A DNA stretch of 64,000 bases from positions 1,058,420 through 1,122,419 of the forward strand of contig VZRN01004661.1 in assembly GCA_013397935.1 (NCBI GenBank), in the 5' to 3' direction. This document shows positions 37,809 through 52,149 of this stretch, piece by piece. The notes below the pieces were generated by a model. The model was not told the origin of the DNA. It worked only from the letters and a program-made list of their open reading frames with translations, and ran no database searches. How positions within the stretch are numbered: the stretch's first letter is position 1; each line of letters begins with the position of its first letter. Position numbers and translations under genes: made by a program. The DNA is from Dasyornis broadbenti (taxonomy: Eukaryota > Chordata > Aves > Passeriformes > Dasyornithidae).

Positions 37809-40049
37809 GCACTTTTTGTTTCTCAGCAGTGAGGGTTATGTATGTGATAATTAAAGAGAAACATCTGTTGGAGGTTGTAAAGGCAAGTTTTTACCATAAA
37901 AAGCAAGAAGCTAACACACACTGGAGGAGAAGTGGAATGCAAACAGTCTCACAGCATGTTCTTACAGCTACTGTAGCCTCAGCTCAACAACTTCTGCCAC
38001 TGGTTTATGAGCTTTGTCCATTGTGGCTGTGGCAGTGCCACACTGACCTTTCCCTGGCCCAGCTGGTTTGCTTTTCAAATTAATGTTGCTCCTAACAAAG
38101 TCCCAGTTCAAGCTGATGCTCCAGTGCAATTTAGTCATTGTTCACCAATGATTAATCAAGAAGAGATTTCATAATGAAGTCAGCATTAAAATGTATGGGC
38201 ATGTGGCAAATCAGATTGAATGGCAATATCTCAGAATATATAGCATTATATTGTTAGGTTCCTTTTGTGGTTTTTGCTCTCCTGGGGACTTGGGTATAGC
38301 CTGTGATATGCCCGAGCCCCGTTTATTTTACATTTTAAATGATTAGTGGAAGATTAAACTTTCATGCTAACTGAAAAATATAATGAAAATGCTAAATTCT
38401 GGGCTCCCTATCTAAATATTATTAGCTTTTACATGATGTATTTGGTTCTTTTGTTCTTGCTGACTCACAGTCCATAACCTTTCTTTTGTTAATGCATTTT
38501 AATTCCCTGTTCAGTATTCCTAGACAAAAAGGTATTTTGATATAGTAGTGGAGGGAAGGAAAAGAAACAGCCTAAAAAGATAAAATAATGGAGAAAAACT
38601 GTTTTTAGATGCTGTCATTAAATATAAACAGAATTAAGCACAGTCAGTAGCTGATAAGAAAGCTAATTATATTGGAAGTGGCTGTAATTTTTGAATGGCA
38701 GAAGGGAAGTTATAGCTAAAACTAGTTTAATTAGGTAAAAGTGTTCCTGTGTGTGTGCACTCTAGCTTGTACCTGGAGCTGTCCAGTAAAGGTCCAGGCC
38801 AAGCCCACTTACCAGGAATAGCCAGATAAACTTGTAAATTCCAGCATGGAGGAAACAAACTGTGGAGATGTGAATTTTATATACATCTCTGCCTCCTTCA
38901 ATTCCAAGTATTTAAAGGCACTCTAAGGCTGGTCTCATGAAAAATTTTGTAACAGGACTATTGCTCAAGCAAATGGTGCTGCAGTGTTTCCAAAATAATA
39001 GAATCCCTGATAAACAACTGCAGCTGGTATTTCTAAGAGACTATCCATTTTTAATCTCTGAAAAGCAAATAGCTTGTGTTCATACCCATCTGATAATTTA
39101 GGCAAAGGATTCCTACAGATGCCAGGGAAGGGGAAAGTGAAAAGAAGCACTGAAAGAAATGAGAAAAGGTGATGATGCTGTGGTGTGTAAAGGAGGGAAA
39201 TACAGTACTGAATACGTAATTAAATGTTCCATATAGTTGGGAGAATGATTGTGAAGGATTATGTATTATGTGTTAGCATTTAACAAAAAGTTTTGAGATC
39301 TTGCCTGTCCATTGTCGTGGAGATGCAATTTATTTAATCATCCTCAGAAGTCAGCTAGGGATAAAAACAGAAACCAAGTAGCATGGTTCATCTTGCATTT
39401 GAAAAAACAATTAGAATTCTGACTTGAGCAAGTTTAAAAAAACCGTGAAATCAAAAAGGTTCATCGCAAAAGCTTTTCTTGTGGTCATCTGAATGGAAAA
39501 TAATGCAAAATAATCCTGCAATAGAACATGCTAAGGAAAAGGTATGAGAGGTCTGATTTAATGGAATTCTTGTCTTTACAGCAAAACATTGCTGTCTCTT
39601 GAAGCAAAGTAAACAGAGGTGATTGCAAATGCAAACCATGTTATGAATAAATAGATCTATCTGCACTTGGGGAAAAAGAAAGGAAAGATTTTCCTTTCTG
39701 TTGCAGACAAGATTGGTACTAAGAGACCAACAGGTCATCAGAACCTTCTTTTAGTCATCTAGTGAATTCATCTCATTTTTAAAATAAACCCCAAACGTTA
39801 GCAGTATCCTGTCCTCATATCATTTCAAGGAGAAAGGGCAGATCTTCCTTTAAAACAGCAAGAATTTTGACATTGTTTTTTGCTCAAGAAGGGCCAAGAG
39901 ATGTAACTATATCAGGGAAAGTCCAAGAGACTATATATTAAACTTTTGGGTCTCCATTAGCTTTTTTTACATTATAGGCACCTACTGACTTTCACTAAAA
40001 TATCCCTAAATTTGTCACTGTAAAACAGCTTAAAAACCTTAAAAACATT

Positions 40050-40082
40050 AAAAAAAAAAAAACAAAAACAAAAACAAAAAAA
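40050..40082. repeat. A-rich simple repeat, A13 then (CAAAAA)n
   Basis: Thirteen A (40050-40062) are followed by C-interrupted A runs with a period of six ('caaaaacaaaaacaaaaa'). It may be a degenerate microsatellite or the tail of an unrecognised plus-strand insertion. Confidence 0.85.
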
Positions 40083-40937
40083 CCCTATGGTGTATAGATT
40101 CTCAAATTCAATGCAATCTGAATTTAAGGTAACAATATATCTTATTCCAAGAAATGTTTTTCATTAAATCCCTCATGAAAGACTTGGTTGTAGGGCATGA
40201 GATCCCCATCTTCTTTAATATGCAGCAAACCCCAGCATGTTTTATTCAACGAGTCAGATCAGTGAGTGTATTCAGACTATAAATTTGTACATTATGTACA
40301 GATAAAAAAACATACAATGCCAAGAAACTGGAAAAGAAATTTCCAGTTGATTTTTTTCTTTAGGTTTATAAAAATAACTGTGGTGCATCAATTATTCCCT
40401 ATTGCCATGGATACAAGTGATACTTTATTATATAACTGTACAGCTGTACTCAGTTCTCATATGAAAAACAGACTTTTTCATCTTTCTATTTCATAGTTAC
40501 TGAACTGAGATAATAACATCTCCTTTTATCTATGAAATCAATTTCTTTACCATTCTCTGAAGTATTATTGATTAGAATTTCATTAAGGCATTTATAATAA
40601 AATCTATAGTAAATGCTTCTGTTCTACTACAAGGATGCTATGAATGAAGGTCATTCTGTTCTATATTGTACATGCAACAAAGGTATCTAACAGAAAAGAG
40701 CTATTAAGGTTTAAAAGTCAGGCGTTCAAAAACTAGATTATTAAAATTCAGGCTGTATTGTTTATGTTATGATGAAAGAGTCAATCAGATGTTTCCTTTA
40801 CACTATTTATTTCAGACTGTTTTAACAAATAGCAATTCTGACCAAAAAAATTGTAAGTCTGATATAATTTGATAAAACGTATTCTGATGGGCTTTTCTGT
40901 AGAAATTATCACTGTGTTGTGGGAACATTTATACACA

Positions 40938-41110
40938 TGATTAAATGTTTCCTCACAGCAGCCCTAGTCATCCCTAATCCCATTTTACAGCTAGGAATCC
41001 AAAACTTTACAATATCGTTGCTTCTGGATTTATACTTTTACGGATTGTAGAATTAGAACCCTCTATGACCTGATTTCTTTCCTAATGACTGACCTTGTGT
41101 GGTATTTGAG
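40938..41110 (-). mobile_element. MIR-like SINE relic, antisense
   Basis: Read on the plus strand, 'gattaaatgtttcctcacag' (40939-40958) then 'cagccct', then 'aatcccattttacagctagg' (40976-40995), then 'aattagaaccctctatgacc' (41051-41070) follow the order of an antisense MIR: 'tttaatcctcacaacaaccct', 'atccccattttacagatgagg', 'gattcgaaccca'. MIR is an old tRNA-derived CORE-SINE whose relics are known in amniotes, including birds. The copy is highly diverged, so the call rests on collinearity of three words rather than on identity. No tRNA promoter boxes remain intact. Confidence 0.5.
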
Positions 41111-41410
41111 CAGTTCAGAGCCTTGCTGTTGCAGACCTGGCTCCAAGCGAGCTCCTGCTGGGACGTGGAAGAGAATGCAGTCAGCAATAACCTCTGATGA
41201 GGTGATCCAGAGCCACCTTGCTGTTCAGACAGCAACAGATCTGCCGCGATCTTCCTGGCCGAAGCAGGGCCGCACAGCTCTGAGCTACCTCCCTACCCCT
41301 GTAACACCTCCATCCTAGTCTCCGTGGTTATCAACGTCCTTGTTCCTTGTAATATGTGACTGTTAAAACTTTCCTACCTGATCTGTGACACCCCCCACCC
41401 ATGTGCCAGG
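41085..41410. other. Less AT-rich unclassified block
   Basis: This stretch is richer in G and C than its neighbours and contains several CpGs (around 41138, 41244-41246, 41259, 41272), ending in 'gacaccccccacccatgtgc'. Open frames exist on both strands (41085-41318 plus, 41053-41235 minus), as expected in such composition, without motifs or splice borders I trust. It could be an eroded transposon or LTR segment next to the MIR-like relic. Confidence 0.3.
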
Positions 41411-44400
41411 TTTCAGCTGACGTAGAGTGTGTACTGCCTACTACCACTTGGCTATGTTAGCTGTAAAATCTTTGTGAAACTGACAGCATTAGGCTACTAA
41501 AGAAAATGGTTTATTATATATACAGATATTTTTGCATTAGTTTTATAAGAGTAGATATCGGTAAAAAACTTTTAAAATGTTTCATGTTATAGATAAAAAA
41601 AGCACTTTTTCATTTGCACAGGACATTGAGTAAATAGTGCAAAGTAATAACAGCAGTGAGAATGCAGAGATTCTCGCATGCAAGGGAGAGTTTACATTTA
41701 TGGTTGATATGGCAGAGTGGAGAAAAGGTTTGGGGAGTGAGACCAAAACGGCAAACAGACCTTATGGAGCTATGCCTGACTATAGTTTGGGAAAAGTACT
41801 AACACAGAAGAACTTTTATGTAGTTATTCACATCATCATTAACCTCAGGTTTAATATACTTTTCTGTATGTTGCCTTATTAAATAATTATTGTTGAATGT
41901 GAAAGGGGAAAATATATTTTTTAGTTACATATGTAGTTGTCTCTCAGTAGAAAAGGCCAAAAAAAAAAAAGAAAAAGTCAGTCCTAATAGTCACATGCCA
42001 GAATATAAACGCTCCATAAATTTAAGCATTCACAAATCTTGTATATTTTAGAAAGATCAGAGAAACATCATATTAGTGCTAGTTAAAGTGATCCTCTGTA
42101 TGCAAGTCCATATTTCCTTATTTTTGATTAAGAACAGATTACAGAAAACCATACAAGTATGCACATATATGCTGCCATTAATACTTGTAGATAAGTATAA
42201 TGTTAAATTGACTCTCTCAGTATGGCTGTAAGCCAGCTCTTTACGTATACAGAGGTATGTAACAGATTTTGTCGGTTTGAATGGACACTTCCTCTTCTTG
42301 GATGGCACAATGACATAATGAAAGAAATTAAACTTGTGGTGACCCAGATTAATATATCTACTTGTGCTTTCTCCCAAGCACTGGAGATTCTGTGCAAAGA
42401 GATATCTGTATATGCATGCATGCGTCCACATTCACACATTTATTTTTTTTTTAGTTTTGACAAGTTTGGTGGCTGGTTAGGATCTTCCTGAATATCAATT
42501 TATGTCTCCATACCCCATTAGAAACAATGAAAAATGCCCTGTGGTTTTATGTTAATGTGTCTGTGTTGCAACAGAAATCAGTTAGAGACTCTCATAGCAG
42601 AACCTTGTTTTCAGTTACTCATTCTTTTTCCTGAACTTCCAGGCCTTGTAGGGAGAAGGTACCTGGAGTGAGTATTCTGTTTGTGCTGATGAGAGTTGCT
42701 ATAGTCCCATTAGTTTTTATGGTGAGTCAGGAGACCTATTTTCTTCATACCACAGTTAGTGAGGGATAGTGCTGCATTGGGAAAATTTTCCTTTCCCTTT
42801 TTATTTCATATATATCTGTCTTGCCTATTGTGTACTGAATTAGGACATGGTTTTCAATGCAAATGGCTGGCTTCCTGAAATATAGCTTACGAAAGATAAA
42901 CCTTATTGTTTCTGAGATCCTTCAAGATGGACAAATTCAGTACTGTGAAGGTGAGGACCAGTGACACTTGAAGACTAATTACCCCAATGCGCTTCAAGGG
43001 ACAAAAATAATGAATAATTGTTCATTGAATGTCCTGTTATTAGAAGGGACCGCAAACAAAAGCAAGGGTGAAGTTGAAATCGTGTTTTCAGGCACCTGTG
43101 CAGGACTGGGGAGTTGGTTTAAGCACATAACAGTTTGCTGTAATTGGAAACCTGCATTATCATAGCAATTAGCCTTGGGCATAATCTTTCCTCTCCTATC
43201 TCCTGTTTAGATCATGTATCTGCACCAGTAGTTCATGTTGTACTTGTAAGTAATGTACATCAAGTCTATTCCGCTGTTCCGTTTTTCCATTATAATGCCT
43301 ATTTGACACCCTATTTAAAATGTGTTTCATTTTACACAAAATAATTATTCATCTATTAATTGTGCACTCATCTTTCCTTCAGCGCTCTTTGTTATCTGAT
43401 TATGTTGAGTACAATTCTGTATATTACTGACTTCCAATTCTGTTACATACTAAACAGAGCCATTAAGAATCCTGTTTATAATGGTGCCATTAAAAATGAT
43501 GTGCTGTCAAGAATATCTTATAATGACAGTAGAGAGTGTGTTTTCAAAGATATTTAATGACTATATGGTTTTAAACTGCAATGGAATATTTTTAATGGAT
43601 TCCAATGTAATAAATCAATCATATATTGCTTGACTTAGTTACATTATATTCATGCTAACTCTGTCTTACGTAAAACTGCACAGTTCACTCTGGAATATTT
43701 TGCCCCTGTCACAGCCTTTGGCCTTTGTTCAGGTTTCAATTTTAGGTAAGTATTTATCTGAAAGATTGTTTTCTGGCTGATGTTTATTTCACTAGATTTG
43801 TTACATGATTAAATAAGTACAATACAAAATACTTTTAATGTCTAATTTTAATTCTAAGTGAAAGACAGCACTGGAAAACCTATGAGCTCTTTAAAAGGAG
43901 AACTTTGCTGGTAGTCATTAGGATTTTGGATGATTCCTAGCACAACAGAAGTACTGTGATTGCATGGAACAAAACAAGAGGGAAGTTACACCTTTGCTAC
44001 AACCAGCAAAGAAACAGTGACTGAAGAAGGCAGTCTGGGGTGGGGAAAACCTAGACAGGTCTGTGACTGTGGAATTTAAAAGAAATGAAGAAGAGAAGAT
44101 ATCTAAGACTGCTGTTCCTTGCCCAGGGTACTCCTGGAGGCCTTCTGATCTAAGTGACTACTTTTGACTTTTGCATAATGAGACAGAGTATTACAGAATT
44201 TTTTTCTCTCCTTTTCTTCTTGCAACCGTTTGCAGCTGAAAGAGAGTGTGGCCATCAGGTAGCAGGGCATGAGGTAAAATATAATAATAATTATGTGACT
44301 GACTAGTAGAATGTTTGCTAAGTCTCATAGAATTTCTTTATATGCTGTCATATGTCTGTTCTTTGGTAGTCTGGCAGCAAACTTTCGCCAATGCTGCTAT

Positions 44401-46035
44401 TCATCTTGAATTTGATGTAACATCTTAGGTCCTATAGGTTTGGGTTGTTTATTTTCCTCCTTTCTTGATAGTTCCCTGAAACAGAGCCCATTTGTTTGAG
44501 TTTTGTGTGCAGACAACTTAAGGTTTTACTGAAAATTATCTTGTGATGCATTATCTTTCTGCTGCCTTTACTGCTCCCTGAGAAAAAAACGAAAGTGATT
44601 ATTTTTTCTTTATCTATTTCTAATTTTTCTATCAAATGAGTTGCAGGATAATCACTTCTTTTATTTATAGGCATGGATACAGACATTTTTTGCAGAACTA
44701 TCTCTGCAATTGGCAAATACAAATTAATTTTCATATGGCATGTTCAGAATCAGTGCCTTTCATTAGTGCTAAACTAAGGTATGATAAGTTAAACCAAGTT
44801 GTGAATACAGCAGATCTTAGACCAGGATGTTGATTTCTCACCTCGTTTCAGTCACACTGTATATTTTCAGTGTCCTGAAGAGAAGAAAACAGCTGTTAGA
44901 GCTGCCCATGAGCCTATGACTTTAGAACTTTTCCCGTAGCTTTTCCTTTTTTAAAGAAAAACATGCATTTGGAGCTCCTCAGAAATGAAATTTATTTGGT
45001 TTTTGTACTCTTAGCTCTATACATTTCCAAGGTATGTCAGATTAGGTTGTGATGTATCTCACAGAGCCTAACTGAAATAATTCTTCAGTATTTTTAGTAG
45101 GACAGTCCTCTGAGAAGAGAAAATTTGTTAAAATTTGCTGACAAGAGCAAGATTTGTCCATATGGCCTAAAAGGCAAGATAAAAATGGAGCAATGTGTAC
45201 ATATTCTCCATTTAATTAAGAGCTAACAAAGGCTGCTTTGAATGAATCTTTTTGATTTTCACCTTTATTGAAGGATACCAAGCCTCCATTTGAATTGAAG
45301 AATGATTTTTAGATAATAAACTTTTTATTTTATAGTAGTTTATCATATTGACAACTAATTTAAAGTTTAAGAGAATTAGAGAAAATAAAGAATACTTTAT
45401 TTATTCTAGGTCACTGTTTTAAGATTAATACAGTTCCATTGGAAACTTAGAAGAAAGCTGATAAAAGGAGATGCGTCTTTTTATGGCCTTTCTCTCTGTC
45501 CATGGCTTCTGAGGTTGGCTGTGTTCACCAGTCTTGTCTTGGGTAGACTTGTACCATTTTTCCTGGAGGTTTCCATATCATTGCTTCTCCCAGAAGAATT
45601 ATATTTTGTAATTGTTCTCAAACTCTCATTTGGAGTGAAGCGAGTTTATCAGAGGCGTATTAATGTAATTCATTTTTGTCTCAATCCGAGTTAGGGATGA
45701 ATATGTAAATTGATATTCTGGACCAGCCAAGAGGGTAAGAACCTTTTAAATGGGAGCAGTCTGTGTGAACAGCTGCAGGTGTTTATCACTTCATTGTCGT
45801 GTGTTTTTCCCTCTTACAGGATAAGACACAGGTTGTTGACTGGAGTATAATCTACACTATTTCATTGCAGAAGTTGTGTTATGATTAGACATGTCCCAGA
45901 AATGCTCTGTAGTTAATGACAATCATGCACTCTGACCCATATGATTTTTTCCTTGCTTTGTTTAAAAAAAAAAAATCTAATTACAAAAACACATTAAATA
46001 TCATGCAAAATAATAGATTAGAATCCAAATTAACA

Positions 46036-46052
46036 TTAGGCTATTAGCCTAA
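46036..46052. repeat. Short palindrome
   Basis: 'ttaggcta' (46036-46043), one base, then 'tagcctaa' (46045-46052): perfect 8-base arms around a single central T. It could be a binding site for a dimeric factor or chance. Confidence 0.6.
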
Positions 46053-49000
46053 AGCTACTAATGCAGTGGCTGAACTCTGCAAAAGGATTTTAATAGAGCT
46101 TTGACTGCCTCTATCATGGATCTTTTACATTAAATTTACATTAAACACATTATTAAGCAAAGTAATAATCCTGTGACATAATTCTGATTAATAATGTGAA
46201 GTATTGCACAATGAACTTGGAGTGCAAGTTCACTCTTTTTGTTTTGGTTATCGTTATAGGAGACACATCAGGTTTGTATATTTGTGGCATTCTCTATTTG
46301 CCTACAACTATAACCTAGATTTCAAATGCGCAAACTTTAATTGGTTTGCTAAAAACCCCCTCCAAATATTACAGAATCTTCCTATGTTTAAGTATTTCAT
46401 TAAGAATCTTACATTTCTCAGTTCTTTCAACAATATTGTATTCAGAATATCACTTTGTATCATTTCTAATTTGATATATTTTCAATGGTAACAGGAGCCA
46501 CCCACACAAAAGGTCAGATTTCCAAAGGAGCTCAGCACCTGAAAGCTTCCTTAAATGAGCCTTGAAAAGGATTCTAAGGCCAGTGACAAATATATGGCAG
46601 ACATTTTTTCCATACAACCTTTCATTCCAGATACACAAAATATCCATTTGTGAGTGGAGCATTGCTCATTAGTCTCATGATAGGAACAATGGACTAATGG
46701 TTTTCAGTGCTCTAGGTTAGGATTGGAGATTTGTATTCTTTGGTAATAATAACCGAATATTGAAAATTAACCTAGCTGTATGCAATTGTAAGTAAAAGCC
46801 ATAATGGTGGAAGATTTTTAAAAAGAAAATAAAAAATTACAGCCTAATGGATTTAAAAAGGTTAGGAAACACTGAGCTGCATAACAATAGTATGGTAACT
46901 GGGTGCCTCCTAATGAGATACATAAAGAGACAGCAAATGTTGCAGGAAACCCTCTGCTGAAAGCAGGGTTCATAAATTTCAGCCCTGTGGGGATTAAGAT
47001 GACTCCCTGCAACTCAGATACAATCACCTAGAGACAGATTTATGGCTTAAAACACTTGTTTGATAGTAGATACTGAAGTCTTTGAAAGATAAAGCGTGGC
47101 TGAGATTGTCTGTACTGCAGATGTATGTTGGGAAGCTGAGAGCCCACTCCTGTGTGAGGGACTCCTCAAGGGGATGACAGGACAAATCTGTAGGATTTTA
47201 GCAGACCACATCCAAAGCCCATCTAAGATGGCTGGAATTCTGCCTATGCACAAAGAAAGCTTCAGGCTGGGGAACTTAGCGGGCAGAAATATAGGGTGAG
47301 GTGTTAGCAGATGAAGGAATTCTTGTCTTAGATTTAAATGCCTAAATTTTATTTTAGCTCTTGTCCAGAGCTGAGCCTGATACACTGAGATGAAATGGGT
47401 CACATACATATCCAAGATATGTATCACCAGAGGGCAGTGCTAAACTGGGAAGTAAAATTTTATTTTGATGTGTAATTCATGCGTACGGAAAAAGCTGCTT
47501 TTGTTGTGCTTCAAATATTACTATTTAAAAATATATTTTATTGAAACTAGTGGGAGTCTGATTCAGGAGCAGTGAGGAACATGATGATTTTAATTGGTGC
47601 AAGGAAAAGAATGGTAAAGCATTACTTGTTGGAGTTCAGAAAAGAGATTTTGCTCTGAATTGCTCAGACCCTGAAATATATTTTGTTAGTGCTTCTTCTT
47701 AAGAACATGGCAAGATTCAAGTTACTGGACATATTCTGTGCTTAACCTCTTCAGAATCCCTGTTTCTCTCTTTTAGATGATGGGAAAAGGCATATTCTGT
47801 CCTGTGCTGCTCATCCAAGGAAAATAAGAGTCTTGCCTCAGGAGCTGTGGCCTGTGTCACGTACAGAGTCACGGCACACAAAGAGTTACTGCAATTTGCA
47901 TAAAAATGCCAGCAAAGTGCAAACGCTGCTTCATTAATATGAATGAAGTTCACAGGATATTTACAAATTACACAAAGCCCCCCATTTCAAAATATATATA
48001 TTTGATGCAAGTCACACACGGTGTGTATGTGAAGCAGTTTCTGATACTGGCATAACATGGCGTGACAATAAGTAAATAATAATGGTTGTCTTCATCTTCA
48101 TTGAGGCAGGAACTTGGGCTGGGCACTGACAGTAACAGATGTAGCTGTGGATATTAGTTGAAATGAACTCCAGTGTAGTATATCACAGTAATAGGCTTTG
48201 TCAATATGAAGCATGCTGGAAAAGCTGAGACTTAAATCTGCATGAGGAAGTGGAAAAAGGGTCAGATTGAAAAGGATGTTTCTTTGGTGGTGATGTGAGG
48301 CTTCTGCCTTTCCAGGGAGCGTGATGCTCTGTACACAGGGAATAGAGAGTATGAAGCATTAGAAGTATTTTATTAATGAAAGACTGGTTTCTCGTTAGTC
48401 TGTGATAATGAGAAACATACTGTGTCTATGGAAATAGGAATCAAAACTGTGGTCTAGCACACAGTAAAATCATATAAAATTATATCAGGCATTAAGGATT
48501 CCTCATGTCAGAGCATACACAACTAAATCTAGAGAGGCTTATGCACGAAAAATGATTCTTATCTTTCTTTTGTACTTGTGAGTCACCCATGTGACAGTGT
48601 ATTTTATCATGAGATGAGTGAAATATAAAATCTTTCTCAGGATATTATACATTAATCATTAATTTTTATGTTATGAAAACCACAGTATCATGGCTAAGTT
48701 GGAAAATGAACTACATCAACTTCACTTAAAGCTTAAAGGCATTTATTTTAAAATACTGCAATCCAATTCAAGAATGCAGTGCTCTGGTATCATAGCTATT
48801 TGGCTTCACAGAAATGAGCTCATCTTTTCATGAGGAATTACATTCCTAACCAATCCCACAGATTAAGACAATATCATGAGGACTGGGCCATTTTTTACAC
48901 TTTAATTACTATCGTAAACCTGAGTATCAAACTATAATTTTATAACTATTCAGATTGTTTACTTATATGATGTGAAGGATGAGAATCTGGAGAGTTGGGT

Positions 49001-51411
49001 GGTCTGTGTTTTATTTTCATAAGAGGTAAAGCTATATTTTTCTATGGATTAAGTCCGACACAGAGAGAACTGTCAGTGTGAAAACAATAGAATTTATCTC
49101 CACTGATGTAGCTTGACATATGAACAAGAGCCTGAATTGTTGCCATGGCAATAAATGTGTAGGACTTATGCATGCATTTTCTGCTATAGGATTTTGATTA
49201 ATGGCATTGACTAAATAGTCTGAAGTAGAAGAAACACTGCAGCAGGCCTGAGAATAGACATGGCCCGCAACGGGTATGCACACCCTACTGTACACTTTTG
49301 CTGGAAAAATAAACCGGTTGAAGTCGGAGTTGTCAAGTCTCCAAGTAAAATATGAATTGAGGATTTAGCACTTACATTTAATGTGACAATTCAAAATGAA
49401 AAGACAGTTTCTTGAAAAATGAACTGTTAGAACACTTTTCTATTTTCATATATGGTATTTCTTCTTTTGGGGTGAATGGTTTGAATGATAAAAATAGTCT
49501 TTTTCCAACTTTAGTGGCTGTGGGCTCTGATACTGGTTTTGATTCAGAAGACAAAATATCTAGCTTTGATTCATTCATTAAGGTATTGAAGCAGTGGGAG
49601 AGGAAAGGGTCAGTGTCCTACTGAGCCAAAGTCTTCATTGGTTTTAGGGAAAAGTGGTTTTCTGGGACTAGGGCAAGATGCAGAGCACCTCGTAGGAGGT
49701 GGTTTTACTAAGGGAATAGACAGAACTTACCAGAAAAGCCCCTAAACAACACACCCTTTGAATTCAAGTACATCTGATTGAAAATAATAAACCTACAGGT
49801 TTACCTGTGTTTGTGTGGCTGTGTATACTTGGCTACAGTGTGTTTGTAATGCTAAGTATATTTTTTGTGAAAGAAACATAAAGTTCTAAATAGTGTTTTA
49901 CGAGCTGTACTTGCACTGATTTTTCAGTCTATTCTGGAGCACATATGATTACTAATTGTGTGTATTTGTGTGATTTAAAAAGAAGTTATGGAACTCTGCA
50001 AACAATTCCAAACAACTCAAAACAGTAAAAAAGGTGCCAAAAATACTTCTCATGAAGAATATGAAGATGCTTCTTCTGTACATGATTTTAAGTATATTTT
50101 ATTCCCATATCTGTTCATTATAAGAGCTATTTGTGTTTAATCAAGGGTTCAGCTTTCCTCCAGCTCATATTCTATTCCTAATCAACCCTGTCAAGGAATC
50201 AGACTGCTGAATTTGTGATGTTGCTATCATTTCTATGGTAATAGGATAGTTGATGAGCACGGTGTTATTGCCTCATTGTAGGATGAGGAGAAAGAAAGAC
50301 TGGACTGTGTGGGAGGGAGTTAGCAGGGACACAAGTGACTGTAGTTGGAGAAAACAGAAACACAGGAAATGATGGCCAATTAAAAGTATTTTTATGAAAG
50401 GATTCCCTTCCAATTTGCCTCAATTTGAAGCTTTCTCTTATTTTATAAGCTCACCAATACCCTAAGAATTGTATCAGAAATACTAATTAATAAGTATGTT
50501 TCAGTGCTTTTGCCTATACCTTATGTTATAGTGTCTTGATTGGTGCTTCAGTAATTGCTCATTGCAAACTTTTAAGGCAAGAAGATAGTGTGCTAGAGTT
50601 TTAAAAACCTGATCCTGTTTACCTGATCCTCATACTCCCAGTCTTACTGGCATCATCTACCTTACGTTGGCACATTCATTTCTCCGGTGGGAATGGCAGT
50701 GGTGATGGAACATGTTCCTTCTGATCCAGACACTTTCTTGGGCTTCTGAAAGGGGGAAGTGAGGGAGCCTCGGGTTGATTTTCATACATTCCAAACCTGG
50801 AAGCAGAGGGGAAAAAAGTTTTAATGTGAGACCGCCATATATGTCCCTGGATCTCTCAAGTGAATAATGCTGCTCTTTTTGGCTCCCGTGCCATCTGCTA
50901 CTGAGTAGTACATCACAGGTCTGCCTTCTTTTCCACACCTCTTCCAAAGCAAGGAAGAAGGAAAGGCATACAAAAACAACCCAGGGAGCTTATTTTAAGG
51001 ATAAGAATGTTTAATTTCATTGGCTTGTGCTTTTGGATGTGTTAGGATGTCTGGTCCGTTACTGTGTAACTCCTCTGTTTCTGGCACCTTTCATGACTTT
51101 GAAAGCTCCACCTCAGGTCATGACTCGCAGGGTCCAGCTCTTCCTTTCATGTACCCTGTAACCTCCCTCTGCCTGAGGTGTGCTTCAGCTGTGCTGTTCT
51201 CAGTGTAGGAGCAGCATATCCCTGGACAAAGAAGGATTCCAACCAAGGTAACTGTATCTGGTACATTAAATAGCTATAGTATGAACCAGCCAGAGGGAAT
51301 ACAAAGCCATACAGCTGCTGCTGATGTTCGTACTGAAGACCTAACCAGGACAGGTCCAGAAGGCACTGTTTTACTTTCATCTGATCATGAAATGGGTCAG
51401 TTTCTGGTGAG

Positions 51412-51435
51412 GAAACTCACTGAGAAACTCACTGA
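51412..51435. repeat. 12-base perfect tandem duplication
   Basis: 'gaaactcactga' occurs twice with no mismatch and no spacer. This is a slippage-type local duplication. Confidence 0.85.
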
Positions 51436-52149
51436 AATCCATTTGAACTTAAGTAAAAAACAAAAGTTAAAATAGCTATTCTGTAGGCATTAATAATTTC
51501 ATAGCAATGGGTGGATTCTTCATGGTGCTTATCCATATCTCAATATATATACACGGTCATGTACAGAAAAGCCTTAAAATCATTTTCTCCTTCATTTCCC
51601 TTGGACTTCTGAAGGGGAACTCTTAATACAAGCCCACTGTAGGGCAGAGGGGACTGTCTGTCAAGACTGGAGATATCACAGCACATTCATGGGTTTGACA
51701 GGTTATCACCTTAATAAGAAGACTGTCAGAGACCTTCCAGCTCTCCAGCAAGAAGAAAGACCAGGCCAATTATCCCAATTCAGCCTCAAAAATAATGGAC
51801 TTGAATGAAATTCCAAAGCCTGCTAATGGACCCTGGAGGTGAATGAGAAGCTGAGGAGTTAGTGAACCATGGTCTTTGTACATTGGCCTCTGCACAGCCT
51901 GGCCAGCAATAAGTGCTGTGATCAACACTTTGGTTCTCAAATGAATATCCTCTCCGTATTGCATAGATTAGCTCAATTTTCCTGACCTCTGTTGTCAGAT
52001 AAGAAGCAGGGGTAGGAATTCAAATGACAATGGGAAAAACCCTACATGTTATGAGAGTGAAATTAAGCAAAGAATTCCTTCTTCAGAAGCTATACTGAAG
52101 TTGCATTACAAATTTACCCAGTTTTAAATCTATTTCTGGATAATTTTCA

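Larger units (their letters stand above)
32807..40937. other. Anonymous AT-rich non-coding DNA
   Basis: No gene is supported. The exception worth noting is the weak plus-strand frame at 37406-37808, listed separately. The A-rich simple repeat at 40050-40082 is also listed. I recognised no transposon by eye between them. Confidence 0.5.
41411..52149. other. Anonymous AT-rich non-coding DNA
   Basis: No gene is supported. A runs of 12 lie at 41959-41970 and 45964-45975. A near-perfect palindrome is at 46036-46052, a 12-base tandem duplication at 51412-51435. A less AT-rich patch at about 47090-47290 has a 126-codon minus frame (47047-47427) and a 67-codon plus frame with no motif; it may be an unrecognised repeat. 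The word 'gtgggagtctgattcaggag' (about 47550-47569) vaguely resembles reptile/bird dispersed repeats. Confidence 0.5.

Noticed and set aside
44322..44342. 'tctcatagaatttc' as antisense CR1 tail
   Set aside because: Too short, and no CR1 body follows on either side.
47047..47427. Minus-strand frame of 126 codons
   Set aside because: It sits in a less AT-rich patch that lengthens frames; both strands are open and no family is recognised.
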